Below, piece after piece: positions 1-8,628 of a stretch of 64,000 nt of DNA. This DNA comes from Pseudomonas psychrophila (lineage in GTDB: Bacteria; Pseudomonadota; Gammaproteobacteria; Pseudomonadales; Pseudomonadaceae). The DNA is taken from assembly GCF_001043005.1 (NCBI RefSeq), contig NZ_JYKZ01000008.1, positions 124,001 to 188,000 of the forward strand. The letters run 5' to 3'. Each line of letters begins with the position of its first letter. Position 1 is the first letter of the stretch. Under the pieces are notes generated by a model, which saw only the letters and a list, made by a program, of their open reading frames with translations, made no database searches and was not told the origin of the DNA. The position numbers and the translations under genes were made by a program.

Positions 1-26
1 ACGAAAAACGGTTTAGCGCCAACATA

Positions 27-110
27 CAAGCCGCTGCCGCAGGCTGCGATGGGCAGCGCAGCGGCCCGCTTTGGCATTCAAAGCAAAGGCCTTGCGGTGG
101 CAGCGGCTAC
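27..110. repeat. Degenerate intergenic inverted repeat
   Basis: The stretch downstream of the AsmA gene has facing copies of GCCGCTGCC (30-38) and GGCAGCGGC (99-107) around a GC-rich centre. It resembles the ends of the longer elements at 2727-2859 and 42666-42811 but is shorter. It could be a decayed relative or simply a 3' stem-loop of the AsmA transcript. Confidence 0.35.
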
Positions 111-126
111 ATCCGTTCTGCAGGGC

Positions 127-2193
127 TTATTTCACTGTTTTCGGCACTTTGCCCTGCTGCATTTGCTGCAGCAGAGGCGCGCACTGGTTGGGTTCGCCGC
201 CGCTCGGCGCAACCAATGCCAGCAGCCCCGCCGCCGGACCGGCAATCACGCCCAGCGCCACCATACCGGCACCACGCAACAGCAGCGGTACGGCTTGCAC
301 ACCCGCCGACGGGTTGGCAAAGGTGCCGCGTACATACAGCGGTGAACGCAGCGAGAACAATCGCAGGCCCTTGGACTCAGGGGTGATTTTCAAGTCGAGC
401 TGTTCGGTGGCGAAATTGACCGTACCGTCAATGTAGATAATCGCGTTCTCGGTATCGAACACAAACAACCGGGTGCTGGCCAGACCACTCTTGATTCCAA
501 AGTCTGCTGCGGCGCAGTTGATTTTGACGTCTTCGTCGCCAAAAATTTTGCCCACTACATAGTTGCCCACATTCAAACCGGCTATTTCCATCAGGCTGCG
601 GCTGATGGCGCCGTCATTGATGATCATCTTCAAATCACCATTGGCGGTGCCCAACAACTTGGCAACCGAGTTGCCGGTCCCGGCAATCGTGGCATCGCCA
701 TTGAGCTCACCGAAGCTGGTTTTCATCGGTTCAAAGGTGGGGAACAGTTGCTTGAGCTTGAAGTTGCGCGCGGTCAATTTGGCGCTGCCCTTTAACGGCG
801 TAGCACGGCCATTGAGACGAATCTGCGCATCCAGCTTGCCGCCCGCCACGCCAAAGCGCAGCGGTTCGAGGCTCAGTTCGCCGTCATCGAGCACCAGATG
901 GGTGAAGAGGTCGGTAAACGGCAACTCGGCGCTCTGCACGATGCGCTTGCCGGTGAGTTCGACATCGGCGTCCATGTCGCGCCAGCGCTCGGTGCGGAAC
1001 TCCTCGACCGGCAGCACTTTACCCGCAGGCTGTTTGCTTTCGCCGCCACGGGCCTTTTGCTCGGTGTTGGAGTCGGCGCCAATCAGCGGTGCCAGGTCAG
1101 CCATCAGCAGTTGGTTGGACACCAGCTTGCCGGACAACTTGGGCCGCGGCTGACTGGCCACGTATTTCAGGTCGCCGTGAATATCACTGCTACCGATTTT
1201 GCCGTTGAAGTTTTCATAGCTGAAGGTCGCGCCCCCTGGCTCTCGCAACGCGGCGATCAAATGACCGTCGGTCGAGTAGGGCGGCGAATCCGGCAAGGTC
1301 ACGCCGGTCAACGGATAGAGGTTGCTCAGGCTGGTTCCGGCCAACTTCAGGCGCAGGTTCAGCGCGCCCAGATTCAGTGGATCGGTCAGGGTCCCGGCGA
1401 GCGCCACGCGGGTGTCGGCAATGCTGACCTGTGCTTGCAGCGGGAAGGGTCTGGTCGAGTCTTGCAACGCCAGCAGGCCGCCAATCTTGCCCGTGCCGTT
1501 GAGCTTTTGGTCGTGGTACTGACCTTTGACCTTGAGGGCGAAGGCATAGTCCTGCGCCTGGCTGCCTTTTTCCAGAGTCTTTTTCGCGTCTGCTTCGCCG
1601 ACGATTTCGCTAAAAGGGATAGGTTTGCCCAACGGATCGATCAGCACATCCAGGCGGGCTTTGAGGGTTTGGTCATTAAGCGTGACATGCCCCTTGTCGA
1701 AACCGATGGCGCCTATATCAACCGTCCAGGCTGACGGCTCTGCGTTCGGGTCCTTGGGGTCGAACGTAAAATTCCAGTTCGCCCGGCCATCCGCCAGACG
1801 CTCAAGGTGGGCGCTGGGCTGCGTCAGGTTGATACGCGGGATATCCACCGTCCGGGTCAGCAGTGCCAGGGGCGAGAGGCGCAGCTCAACTTTTTTGAGG
1901 CTGGCCATTTGCGGAGTTTTCAACCACTCGGGGTTACCCAGGGTCAGGTCGTGGGCAATGACATGGGGCCAGGGCACCCAGGCGCGCCAGCCGCCCTCGT
2001 CCTCTTCGCGCTGCCAGCGCACGGCCAGATCACCGTTGATGGCAAACGGGCGATGAAGGATTTCGGACACTTGGGTGTTGATGGTCGGCTTGATGCGGTT
2101 CCAGTCGAAGGTAGCGAGGATTACCACCAGCACAGCCACCAGCAAGACGAAAATTGCGCCTATCCAGGCAAGGGTTTTACGGGTGCGCGTCAT
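127..2193 (-). CDS. AsmA family envelope protein
   Basis: The 688-residue protein starts with a short basic segment and one strong membrane helix (about residues 9-29). A long, mostly beta-rich periplasmic part follows, with the AsmA pattern near the N-terminus (FDWNRIKPTI) and the AsmA C-terminal region around residues 400-600. A hydrophobic, glycine/alanine-rich tail ends the protein. AsmA proteins belong to a family with bridge-like repeats thought to affect outer-membrane assembly and lipid content; the exact cargo here is unknown. The start has a good Shine-Dalgarno (AAGGAGCC) seven bases upstream. It is a single gene, transcribed away from its right neighbour. Confidence 0.85.
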   Translation of the reverse strand: MTRTRKTLAWIGAIFVLLVAVLVVILATFDWNRIKPTINTQVSEILHRPFAINGDLAVRWQREEDEGGWRAWVPWPHVIAHDLTLGNPEWLKTPQMASLKKVELRLSPLALLTRTVDIPRINLTQPSAHLERLADGRANWNFTFDPKDPNAEPSAWTVDIGAIGFDKGHVTLNDQTLKARLDVLIDPLGKPIPFSEIVGEADAKKTLEKGSQAQDYAFALKVKGQYHDQKLNGTGKIGGLLALQDSTRPFPLQAQVSIADTRVALAGTLTDPLNLGALNLRLKLAGTSLSNLYPLTGVTLPDSPPYSTDGHLIAALREPGGATFSYENFNGKIGSSDIHGDLKYVASQPRPKLSGKLVSNQLLMADLAPLIGADSNTEQKARGGESKQPAGKVLPVEEFRTERWRDMDADVELTGKRIVQSAELPFTDLFTHLVLDDGELSLEPLRFGVAGGKLDAQIRLNGRATPLKGSAKLTARNFKLKQLFPTFEPMKTSFGELNGDATIAGTGNSVAKLLGTANGDLKMIINDGAISRSLMEIAGLNVGNYVVGKIFGDEDVKINCAAADFGIKSGLASTRLFVFDTENAIIYIDGTVNFATEQLDLKITPESKGLRLFSLRSPLYVRGTFANPSAGVQAVPLLLRGAGMVALGVIAGPAAGLLALVAPSGGEPNQCAPLLQQMQQGKVPKTVK

Positions 2194-2447
2194 GTCACGG
2201 CTCCTTGATTACGACTGAACGTCCCAGTTACGACGCCTCTAAATGTACGACTGGCAAAGACGACTCAAGGTTTAACCCCGGTACGACTTTCGTGTAAAAA
2301 ACCTCGGAAGCCTCAGGCTAGAGCCCCCGAATCTGAACAATCAATTCTGTCGATTATCACCATTGCCCGTATGAACTTTGATATCCGGTAGCCAAGCGTA
2401 GCATTGCCACAACACCTACTTAGTTGCACTGCTACGGAGCACACACC

Positions 2448-2720
2448 ATGAAACGCCCATTACTGCTTGGCCTGACCCTTTCACTTTTCGCCGTCAACGC
2501 TTTTGCCCTGCCAGCCGACGACGAGCCAACCCCAATGGTACAACCTGCATCGAGCACGTTGAGCCAACCCCTCAACCCGGTGGCTGAAGATGGCGCGCAA
2601 CGTACTCTGGATCAGCAAAATCGCGTCGCTGAAGATGGCTACGATCGCACCCCAAGCAATCAGTTTGTCGCCGAAGGTGGCGCTGAACGCCTGGCCGAGC
2701 GCAATCAACGTGCGAGCTAA
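2448..2720 (+). CDS. Small secreted protein with three VAE(D/G)G repeats
   Basis: The start at 2448 puts a clean signal peptide first (MKRPLLLGLTLSLFAVNAFA) with a weak purine-rich site (ACGGAGC) before it; an in-frame ATG at 2424 would spoil the signal. The product is 90 residues. The mature part is short, polar and acidic, and carries three imperfect repeats of about 15-17 residues: VAEDGAQRT, VAEDGYDRT and VAEGGAERL. No enzyme motif or cysteine is visible, so it is probably a disordered periplasmic or secreted protein. I do not recognise a function. It sits between two unrelated genes and has its own upstream region of about 250 bp. The signal peptide and repeats make it very likely a real gene. 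Confidence 0.7.
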   Translation: MKRPLLLGLTLSLFAVNAFALPADDEPTPMVQPASSTLSQPLNPVAEDGAQRTLDQQNRVAEDGYDRTPSNQFVAEGGAERLAERNQRAS

Positions 2721-2726
2721 TGTTTT

Positions 2727-2859
2727 CGTAGCAGCTGGCGAAGGCTGCGTCCGGTTGCGAAGCAATCGTAGGTCCTGAGAACCCGGTTTACCTGATACAT
2801 CTCAGCGTCTGACTTTGCGATGGCTACGCCATCGGACGCAGCCTGCGGCAGCTGCTACG
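2727..2859. repeat. Palindromic-ended intergenic element, family II
   Basis: A 133-bp element is bounded by CGTAGCAGCTG and its inverse CAGCTGCTACG. Internal words (GAAGCAATCGTA, CCTGAG, CGGTTTA, TCTGACTTT) recur in the same order in the element at 42666-42811. It differs in sequence from the REPINs elsewhere in the window. It begins directly after the small secreted gene and may act as its 3' stem-loop. Confidence 0.7.
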
Positions 2860-2944
2860 AGAATATTGATACCTTCACCGTTCGACGTCATCAAAGCCGA
2901 TTTGCTAGAGTGCGCCGCTGTACTTGTCTGGAATACCAGCCCCG

Positions 2945-3577
2945 ATGCTGCCTCGCGCCGAACAGAAGCAACAAACCCGCCTTGCGCTGATGGATGCTGC
3001 CCGCCACTTGATGGAGTCGGGTCGCGGCTTTGGCAGCCTGAGCCTGCGCGAAGTCGCAAAAACGGCTGGCATCGTGCCTACCGGTTTTTATCGACATTTC
3101 AGCGACATGGACCAACTGGGCCTGGCATTGGTCAGTGAAGTCGGCCAAACCTTTCGCGAAACCATTCGCCTGGTGCGTCACAACGAACTGTTCATGGGCG
3201 GTGTGATCAACGCGTCGGTGCGCATCTTTCTCGACGTAGTGGAGGCCAATCGCTCGCAGTTTCTATTTTTGGCCCGCGAACAGTACGGCGGTTCCCAGCC
3301 GGTTCGCCAGGCCATTGGCGCACTGCGTGAAGACATCACCTCGGATCTGGCAGCAGACTTGAGTTCCAAGCCAAAACTGCAGCACCTGGACCATGCCGGC
3401 CTGACCGTGATCGCCGATCTGGTGGTCAAAAGCGTGTTTGCCGCCCTGCCCGATGTGATCGATCCGCCCGCGGACACCCTGCCCGACCATCTGCAACCCC
3501 AGGCCAAAATCAGTCAGCAACTGCGCTTTATCTTTATCGGGCTCAAGCACTGGAAAGGTCTGGGCAGCACTGAATAA
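2945..3577 (+). CDS. desT: TetR-family regulator, DesT/FabR type
   Basis: The 210-residue protein has an N-terminal helix-turn-helix (SLSLREVAKTAGIVPTGFYR, about residues 31-50) and an all-helical effector domain. The HTH and the following segment are close to E. coli FabR and P. aeruginosa DesT, which sense the unsaturated/saturated acyl-CoA balance and repress fatty-acid desaturation genes. Position immediately before ureE matches P. aeruginosa desT. ATG 2945 (MLPRAEQKQQ) is preferred over GTG/ATG codons seven residues upstream because family members begin near this point. The desCB desaturase genes that accompany desT in P. aeruginosa are not adjacent here, so the targets must lie elsewhere. 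Confidence 0.8.
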   Translation: MLPRAEQKQQTRLALMDAARHLMESGRGFGSLSLREVAKTAGIVPTGFYRHFSDMDQLGLALVSEVGQTFRETIRLVRHNELFMGGVINASVRIFLDVVEANRSQFLFLAREQYGGSQPVRQAIGALREDITSDLAADLSSKPKLQHLDHAGLTVIADLVVKSVFAALPDVIDPPADTLPDHLQPQAKISQQLRFIFIGLKHWKGLGSTE

Positions 3578-3583
3578 TCGCTA

Positions 3584-3602
3584 GCGCACTTTATTAGTGC
3601 GC
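3584..3602. promoter_or_regulatory. Palindrome: NtrC-like site or desT 3' hairpin
   Basis: GCGCACT-TTATT-AGTGCGC is a perfect 7-bp inverted repeat 7 bp after the desT stop and about 84 bp before the -24 element of the ureE promoter. The GCAC...GTGC core and spacing resemble NtrC sites. No T-run follows, so a terminator role is weaker. Confidence 0.4.
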
Positions 3603-3685
3603 CACTGCGTCCGCTGCGCACCTCTTTAGAACACCCTCAACTCCCTGCACCTTTTTTGGGCCTGTATTTGCGCCCTGCACCCGGG

Positions 3686-3702
3686 TTGGCAAGCCCCTTG
3701 CT
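3686..3702 (+). promoter_or_regulatory. Sigma-54 (-24/-12) promoter of ureEFG
   Basis: TTGGCAAGCCCCTTGCT matches the sigma-54 consensus (TTGGCAcG-N4-TTGCT) at the invariant GG and GC with the correct 10-bp gap. It ends 36 bp before the ureE start. Urease genes are commonly nitrogen-regulated through NtrC, which fits. Confidence 0.7.
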
Positions 3703-3738
3703 CTGGCCTAGGTATTGTCCATTGCAGGAAGCCTTCCG

Positions 3739-4239
3739 ATGTTGGTGATTCATCGCAGAATCCAGGCCCACCCCGTGTGGAGTGCAGAGTTACACCTCAA
3801 CTTCGAAGCCCGAAGCAAAAGTCGCCTGCGCTGCTTCAGCAGCGGTGGCGAAGACGTCGGCCTGTTTCTTGATCGCGGCCAGCCCCCGTTGAATGACGGC
3901 GAATTTCTCCAGGCCCAGGACGGGCGAATCGTGCGCGTATGCGCCAGCGCCGAGAAACTGTTGCATGTCACCTGTCGTAATGCCTTTGAATTGACCCGTG
4001 CCGCCTATCACCTGGGCAATCGCCACGTCGCCCTGCAGGTCGGTGATGGCTGGTTGCGCCTGCTCGACGACTATGTGCTCAAGGCCATGCTGGAGCAGCT
4101 GGGTGCACACACCGAGGCCATTGAAGCGCCGTTTCAACCGGAACACGGCGCCTATGGCGGCGGTCACCATCACTCCCGTGCGGGTGAAGAAGACTTCAAC
4201 TACGCCCCGCGCCTGCATCAATTTGGCGTGCGCCTGTGA
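3739..4239 (+). CDS. ureE: Urease accessory protein UreE
   Basis: UreE is the nickel metallochaperone that delivers Ni2+ to the urease activation complex. The 166-residue protein has the N-terminal peptide-binding domain and a C-terminal metal-binding domain. His96 (GNRHVALQ) is the conserved metal-binding histidine of the family, and a short histidine cluster (HHH, residues 143-145) precedes the C-terminus. The upstream in-frame ATG at 3715 adds residues not typical of the family, so ATG 3739 was chosen. The ureF start overlaps the ureE stop by 4 bp, so the two are translationally coupled. The urease subunits and ureD are not in this window, as in P. aeruginosa, where ureEFG lies apart from ureABC. 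Confidence 0.93.
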   Translation: MLVIHRRIQAHPVWSAELHLNFEARSKSRLRCFSSGGEDVGLFLDRGQPPLNDGEFLQAQDGRIVRVCASAEKLLHVTCRNAFELTRAAYHLGNRHVALQVGDGWLRLLDDYVLKAMLEQLGAHTEAIEAPFQPEHGAYGGGHHHSRAGEEDFNYAPRLHQFGVRL

Positions 4240-4910
4240 ATCCGGCCTGGGCGCTGTTGCGTTTGGCCAGTCCGCAACTGCCCATCGGCGGCTACAGCTA
4301 TTCCCAGGGGCTGGAAATGGCCGTCGAAAATGGCCGCGTGGCTGACCCTGAGACAGCAACGCGCTGGATCAGCGATCAACTGCTGCTCAACCTGGCCCGC
4401 TTCGAAGCACCTTTGTTACTCGCCCACTGCCAGGCGGCAGCCGATCAGGACTGGAGCACGTTGCAGCGGTTGTGCGATGAACATCGCGCCAGCCGTGAAA
4501 CCCGCGAACTGCATCAGGAAAGCCGGCAAATGGGCTATTCCTTGCAACAGTTGCTCAACGGCTTGCCGGAACTGGACGAGCCCTCTCGGTTGTTTCTCGC
4601 ACAGCAATGCGAGCCACATCTGGCACTCGGCTGGGCATTGGCCTCCCGCGCTTGGGGCATCAGCCCTGCAGACGCACTGGCCGCCTGGCTCTGGAGCTGG
4701 CTGGAAAACCAATTGGCGGTGCTGATGAAAACCTTGCCCCTGGGCCAGCAAGCGGCCCAGCGCATGACCAGTCAGTTGTCGCCCACCTTGCAGCAGGCAC
4801 AGCAACACGCCAGCACCATCGACTTATCCCACTTGGGCAGCGCCGCTTTCGGCCTGTCGTTGGCGAGCATGGCCCACGAGCGCCAGTACAGCCGCCTGTT
4901 TCGTTCCTAG
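4236..4910 (+). CDS. ureF: Urease accessory protein UreF
   Basis: UreF joins UreD and UreG in the GTP-dependent apo-urease activation complex and is thought to gate GTP hydrolysis and nickel release. The all-helical 224-residue product has the typical N-terminus (LLRLASPQLPIGGYSYSQGL) and usual length. It starts at a GTG that overlaps the ureE stop. UreG follows after 9 bp with a good ribosome site (AGGAGAATGTA), so ureEFG is one operon. Confidence 0.93.
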   Translation: MNPAWALLRLASPQLPIGGYSYSQGLEMAVENGRVADPETATRWISDQLLLNLARFEAPLLLAHCQAAADQDWSTLQRLCDEHRASRETRELHQESRQMGYSLQQLLNGLPELDEPSRLFLAQQCEPHLALGWALASRAWGISPADALAAWLWSWLENQLAVLMKTLPLGQQAAQRMTSQLSPTLQQAQQHASTIDLSHLGSAAFGLSLASMAHERQYSRLFRS

Positions 4911-4919
4911 GAGAATGTA

Positions 4920-5528
4920 ATGAACACACAGCCTTTGCGTGTTGGCATCGGTGGCCCGGTGGGCTCCGGCAAAACCGCGCTTACCCTGGCCCTGTGCCTG
5001 GCGTTGCGCGAAAAGTACAACCTGGCTGTCGTCACCAACGACATCTACACCCGTGAAGATGCCGACTTTCTGGTGCGCAACGAAGCATTGGCCCCGGAGC
5101 GCATTATCGGGGTTGAAACCGGCGGTTGCCCGCACACGGCGATTCGTGAAGATGCGTCGATCAATCTGGAAGCCGTGGATCAGTTGAACCGTCGTTTTCC
5201 AGGGCTGGATTTGATCCTGGTGGAATCGGGTGGGGATAACTTGTCGGCCACCTTCAGCCCGGAACTGTCCGACCTGACGATCTACGTGATCGACGTGTCT
5301 GCCGGGGATAAATTACCGCGCAAGGGAGGGCCGGGGATCTGTAAATCGGACTTGCTGGTGATCAACAAGATCGATCTGGCGCCACTGGTGGGCGCATCGC
5401 TGGAGCTGATGGACAGCGACACGCGGCGGATGCGCGGTGAGAAGCCGTTTGTATTCAGCAACCAAAAGACCGGACTTGGCCTGGATGCCATCGTGGCGTT
5501 TATCGAGCGTCAGGGGTTGTTGATTTAA
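4920..5528 (+). CDS. ureG: Urease accessory GTPase UreG
   Basis: UreG is the SIMIBI-class GTPase that powers nickel insertion into urease. The 202-residue protein shows the P-loop GPVGSGKT (residues 12-19), the nickel/dimer CPH motif in GGCPHTAIRED and the ESGGDN segment, and a C-terminal NKIDL guanine-specificity motif. Length and order are standard. It is the last gene of ureEFG; a REPIN follows within 10 bp and could protect or end the message. No nickel permease gene follows. Confidence 0.96.
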   Translation: MNTQPLRVGIGGPVGSGKTALTLALCLALREKYNLAVVTNDIYTREDADFLVRNEALAPERIIGVETGGCPHTAIREDASINLEAVDQLNRRFPGLDLILVESGGDNLSATFSPELSDLTIYVIDVSAGDKLPRKGGPGICKSDLLVINKIDLAPLVGASLELMDSDTRRMRGEKPFVFSNQKTGLGLDAIVAFIERQGLLI

Positions 5529-5530
5529 CC

Positions 5531-5617
5531 TGTGGGAGCGAGCCTGCTCGCGATGGGAACGATGCGGTACTTCAGGCAAACCGCAGTGATGCCATCGCGA
5601 GCAGGCTCGCTCCCACA
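5531..5617. repeat. REPIN (inverted REP pair)
   Basis: Two facing REP arms (TGTGGGAGCGAGCCTGCTCG and its inverse) enclose a ~40-bp spacer. Each arm has its own small hairpin (GCGAGC-CT-GCTCGC). It lies between ureG and the epimerase gene. REPINs are non-autonomous elements mobilised by RAYT transposases. Confidence 0.9.
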
Positions 5618-5705
5618 TTCCCGACCCCACATCAGAGTTGAGTTCATCCAGCGAATCACGGTGTATCATGTCGCGCAAACGCCCCAGCCGTGACGACGCC
5701 CGCCG

Positions 5706-6839
5706 ATGCCTGATGTAGCCAGCTCCGACTTCCCGCTTGAACTGACCGCCACGTTTGCGGCCGTTCAGCAGCATTTTCGCCAGGTCATTGTGCCGCTCTG
5801 GCAAGGCCCCGGCTGGAATGCCGAACTGGCGCTGCCCTTCGAGGCGCTCAGCCCCGAGCATCGGCCGTTGCCACCTCAGCGCTATCGCGCCATGGCCTGC
5901 GCGCGGCAACTGTATCTGTTCGCCAGCTTGATCGATGACCCGGCGTTCCCCGACGCCGCTGAACGCGCCGCGGCGCTGTTCCGCTCGCTGCACCAGCATT
6001 TTCACGACGCCGAACACGGTGGCTGGTTCTATAGCATCGACCCTGACGGCGCGCCGCTGGATCAACGCAAAGACCTCTACACCCACGCCTTTATCATCTT
6101 CGCCTGCGCCCATTACTGGGCCAAAGTGCGCGAACCACTGGTGGAGTCGGCGCTCAATGGGGCGCTGGAAGTGGTGGCCGAGCGCTTCAGTGATGGTAGC
6201 GGTCTGTACGAGGCCAGCCTGGATCGCGACTGGTCGTCACTGAATACCGGCCCCCTGCAAAACCCGTTGATGCACTTGGCTGAAGCATTTTTGGCCACCC
6301 TGTCGGTGCGCGACGATGCACCGGTGCATGGCGCTCTGCTCGCACTGGCCGATGCCATGCAGCAGCGTTTTATCGAGCCTGTGCATAACGTCATGCTCGA
6401 AAAACCGCGCGGGGCTGTGGATAACTGGTTTGAGCCGGGCCATCAGTTTGAGTGGTACTTTTTGCTGGAATCTTCGCCACTGCTGCGCCAGACACCGCTG
6501 CACGGGTCACTGGATCGTGCTTTCGGCTTTGCCGAGCAGGTGGGCGTCGACCCGCAGAGCGGTGCGGTCTGCGGCATGCTGGCTCCTGATGGCAGCCTGC
6601 GCGATGGCACCCAGCGCATCTGGGCGCAAGCCGAGTATCTGCGCGCCCTGACCTTGCGCCCGGACAGCCAGCCACGTCTGCAACGCCAGCTGCTGGCGCT
6701 GCAACAGCAGTTTTTACATGCCGGTGGCTGGTATGAATGTCGGGATGACGCGGGAAATGTCAGCCGCGAAGACATGCCGTCAACCACGCCGTATCACCTG
6801 GCGACGTGCTACAGCGGGTTGGCGCAGTATTTCGGTTGA
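5706..6839 (+). CDS. AGE-family sugar epimerase/isomerase
   Basis: The 377-residue protein belongs to the N-acylglucosamine 2-epimerase superfamily, (alpha/alpha)6-barrel enzymes that interconvert sugars such as mannose and fructose or glucose. Signature pieces are EPGHQFEW (243-250), RIWAQAE (304-310) and catalytic-type histidines at 190, 246 and 364 (TTPYH). The substrate cannot be read from sequence; mannose isomerase is the commonest assignment for bacterial proteins of this length. It stands alone, is preceded by a REPIN and ends in a strong terminator. Confidence 0.85.
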   Translation: MPDVASSDFPLELTATFAAVQQHFRQVIVPLWQGPGWNAELALPFEALSPEHRPLPPQRYRAMACARQLYLFASLIDDPAFPDAAERAAALFRSLHQHFHDAEHGGWFYSIDPDGAPLDQRKDLYTHAFIIFACAHYWAKVREPLVESALNGALEVVAERFSDGSGLYEASLDRDWSSLNTGPLQNPLMHLAEAFLATLSVRDDAPVHGALLALADAMQQRFIEPVHNVMLEKPRGAVDNWFEPGHQFEWYFLLESSPLLRQTPLHGSLDRAFGFAEQVGVDPQSGAVCGMLAPDGSLRDGTQRIWAQAEYLRALTLRPDSQPRLQRQLLALQQQFLHAGGWYECRDDAGNVSREDMPSTTPYHLATCYSGLAQYFG

Positions 6840-6851
6840 CGCTTTTGCCCT

Positions 6852-6880
6852 CCCCCTCTCCCTTCGGGAGAGGGGGTTTT
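6852..6880 (+). terminator. Rho-independent terminator
   Basis: A C-rich arm pairs with its inverse across a TTCG loop (CCCCCTCTCC-CTTCGG-GAGAGGGGG) and is followed by TTTT. It ends the epimerase transcript 12 bp after its stop and sits before the convergent CDF gene. Confidence 0.85.
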
Positions 6881-6884
6881 CAAA

Positions 6885-7790
6885 TCACGCAATCCACTTA
6901 CGATCACCGGTAAAGCTGATGGTGAGCCAGCGAGCACTGTCAGCAGCCCCCAGTAACTCGGATATTTCCTCGCGCAACGCATCGAGCGTTTTCACGCTGG
7001 TCAGTGGATAACCCACTGGCAACACGATATGAATCTCGATAAACCGCGCCCGTCCATGCTTCTGCACGTAGGTTTTATAACCCTCAAAACCGTGGCGCGA
7101 CGACATGTCTTCGAGCACGTCGCGTACTTTGTCATCGAGTTTATCCGGGGCTATCCCCAGTACATCTCGCAAGGCTGGCTTAAGGATTTTGAACGCCGGG
7201 GCCAACATGCTCAGCGCTAGCAAAATCAGGATCGCCGGGTCAACGTAAGCCGCCCACTGTGCATAACCTTGCTGCTTGAGCACCAGAGCCGTGATGAAAC
7301 TTATCAACAGCCCCACCGACAGCATGGCGTCCACCAGCCAACTGATGTTGTCGAACTGGATCAGGGTGGACTTGAGCTTGCGGTTTTTGCGCCGCACCCA
7401 GAAGTAGTATGCAAACTCGATCACGGTAAACACCGCCGCGTAAACAATCACCATCCCCAGCTCGATATCGCGTCCACCATTGATGATGCCGAACACGCCG
7501 TTAAGAAAGGCATAGATCGCAATCAATAACAGGAAGCTGCCTTCAATCAACAGCACCATGGGTTCAAGGTGCCAGAAGCCGAACTGGAAACGCTGGTTGC
7601 TTTCCTTGGCGATCAGTTGCGCCGTAATCAGCATGAGTACTTTGATGAAGGTCGCGATCAAAGAGAAGAACCCATCGAACATGATGGATTCAGAACCCGA
7701 AATAAAACCCGTCGCAATGCCCGCAATGGCCACCGCGAACATTAAAAACGTCGATTGCTTGAGCAGTTTCTGCTCACCACGGTTACTCAC
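6885..7790 (-). CDS. CDF-family cation efflux protein
   Basis: The 301-residue protein has five to six membrane helices in its first 200 residues and a soluble C-terminal domain (about 215-300) like the CDF metal-sensing cytoplasmic domain. CDF transporters export divalent metals (Zn, Fe, Co, Mn) using the proton gradient. Helix 2 holds an aspartate (IMFDGFFS) and helix 5 two (DNISWLVDA), but the standard DxxxD/HxxxD quartet is not exactly kept, so this is a divergent member and the metal is uncertain. Convergent with the epimerase gene; single gene unit. Confidence 0.75.
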   Translation of the reverse strand: MSNRGEQKLLKQSTFLMFAVAIAGIATGFISGSESIMFDGFFSLIATFIKVLMLITAQLIAKESNQRFQFGFWHLEPMVLLIEGSFLLLIAIYAFLNGVFGIINGGRDIELGMVIVYAAVFTVIEFAYYFWVRRKNRKLKSTLIQFDNISWLVDAMLSVGLLISFITALVLKQQGYAQWAAYVDPAILILLALSMLAPAFKILKPALRDVLGIAPDKLDDKVRDVLEDMSSRHGFEGYKTYVQKHGRARFIEIHIVLPVGYPLTSVKTLDALREEISELLGAADSARWLTISFTGDRKWIA

Positions 7791-7863
7791 AAAAACTCCT
7801 TTTCAGCCCGATTGGATGCGACCCCCTCAGGAGGTCGCAGGTGGGCTGCCAGGCGTGAGTTTA

Positions 7864-8628
7864 CTACTTGGCGTGGCGTTCGATGGCAAAACCGCTCCAG
7901 GACTGCGTGACAGGCATCAGTTCAAGGCGGTTGATGTTGATGTGGGCCGGGGTATTGAGCACCCAGAAAATGGTCTCGGCGATGTCCTGGGGCTGAATCG
8001 GCTCAGCACCCTGGTAGGTGGCGTCGTAACGTTCCTTGTCACCGCCAAAGCGCACCATGGAGAACTCGCTCTCGCACAGGCCTGGCTCTACGTTGCTGAC
8101 CCGTACACCCGTGCCTTGCAAGTCGCAACGCAGGTTCAGGGAGAACTGTTTTACGAACGCCTTGGTACCGCCATACACGTGGCTGCCAGGGTACGGGTAG
8201 CTGCCGGCGATGGAACCCAGGTTGACGATTCCGGCACCGCGACCGTAGGCAATCAGCCGTGGCAGCAGCAGGCGAGTCGTGTAGAGCAGCCCCTTGATGT
8301 TGGTGTCGACCATGGTTTCCCAGTCATCGAGGTCACACTTGGGCGCCGGATCGGTGCCCAGCGCCAGGCCGGCATTGTTGATAAGCCCACGCAACTTGCT
8401 GAACGAAGGTGGCAGATCGGCAATCGCCGCCTCCATCGCTGCACGGTCACGCACGTCCACTACCAAGCCGTGGACCTCGGTCTGCTTTGACAACTCTTCG
8501 CACAGTACTTTCAAACGATCTTCGCGTCGACCCGTCAGCACCAGTTTCCAGCCTGCTTGTGCAAACTTGCGCGCACACGCCTCACCAAATCCGGAAGTCG
8601 CGCCCGTAATAAACAGGGTGGAAGTCAT
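7864..8628 (-). CDS. ydfG: YdfG-type NADP-dependent short-chain dehydrogenase
   Basis: The 254-residue protein is a classical short-chain dehydrogenase with the cofactor motif TGATSGFG (residues 8-15), NNAG (84-87) and the catalytic triad Ser139, Tyr152 and Lys156 (YGGTK). The C-terminal segment ININRLELMPVTQS is nearly that of E. coli YdfG, which oxidises L-allo-threonine, serine and 3-hydroxypropionate and also reduces malonic semialdehyde. ATG 8628 has a strong AAGGAGAA site; the longer in-frame start at 8709 is rejected because it adds 27 unrelated residues. Single gene; the upstream side is an 0.8-kb non-coding region. Confidence 0.88.
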   Translation of the reverse strand: MTSTLFITGATSGFGEACARKFAQAGWKLVLTGRREDRLKVLCEELSKQTEVHGLVVDVRDRAAMEAAIADLPPSFSKLRGLINNAGLALGTDPAPKCDLDDWETMVDTNIKGLLYTTRLLLPRLIAYGRGAGIVNLGSIAGSYPYPGSHVYGGTKAFVKQFSLNLRCDLQGTGVRVSNVEPGLCESEFSMVRFGGDKERYDATYQGAEPIQPQDIAETIFWVLNTPAHININRLELMPVTQSWSGFAIERHAK

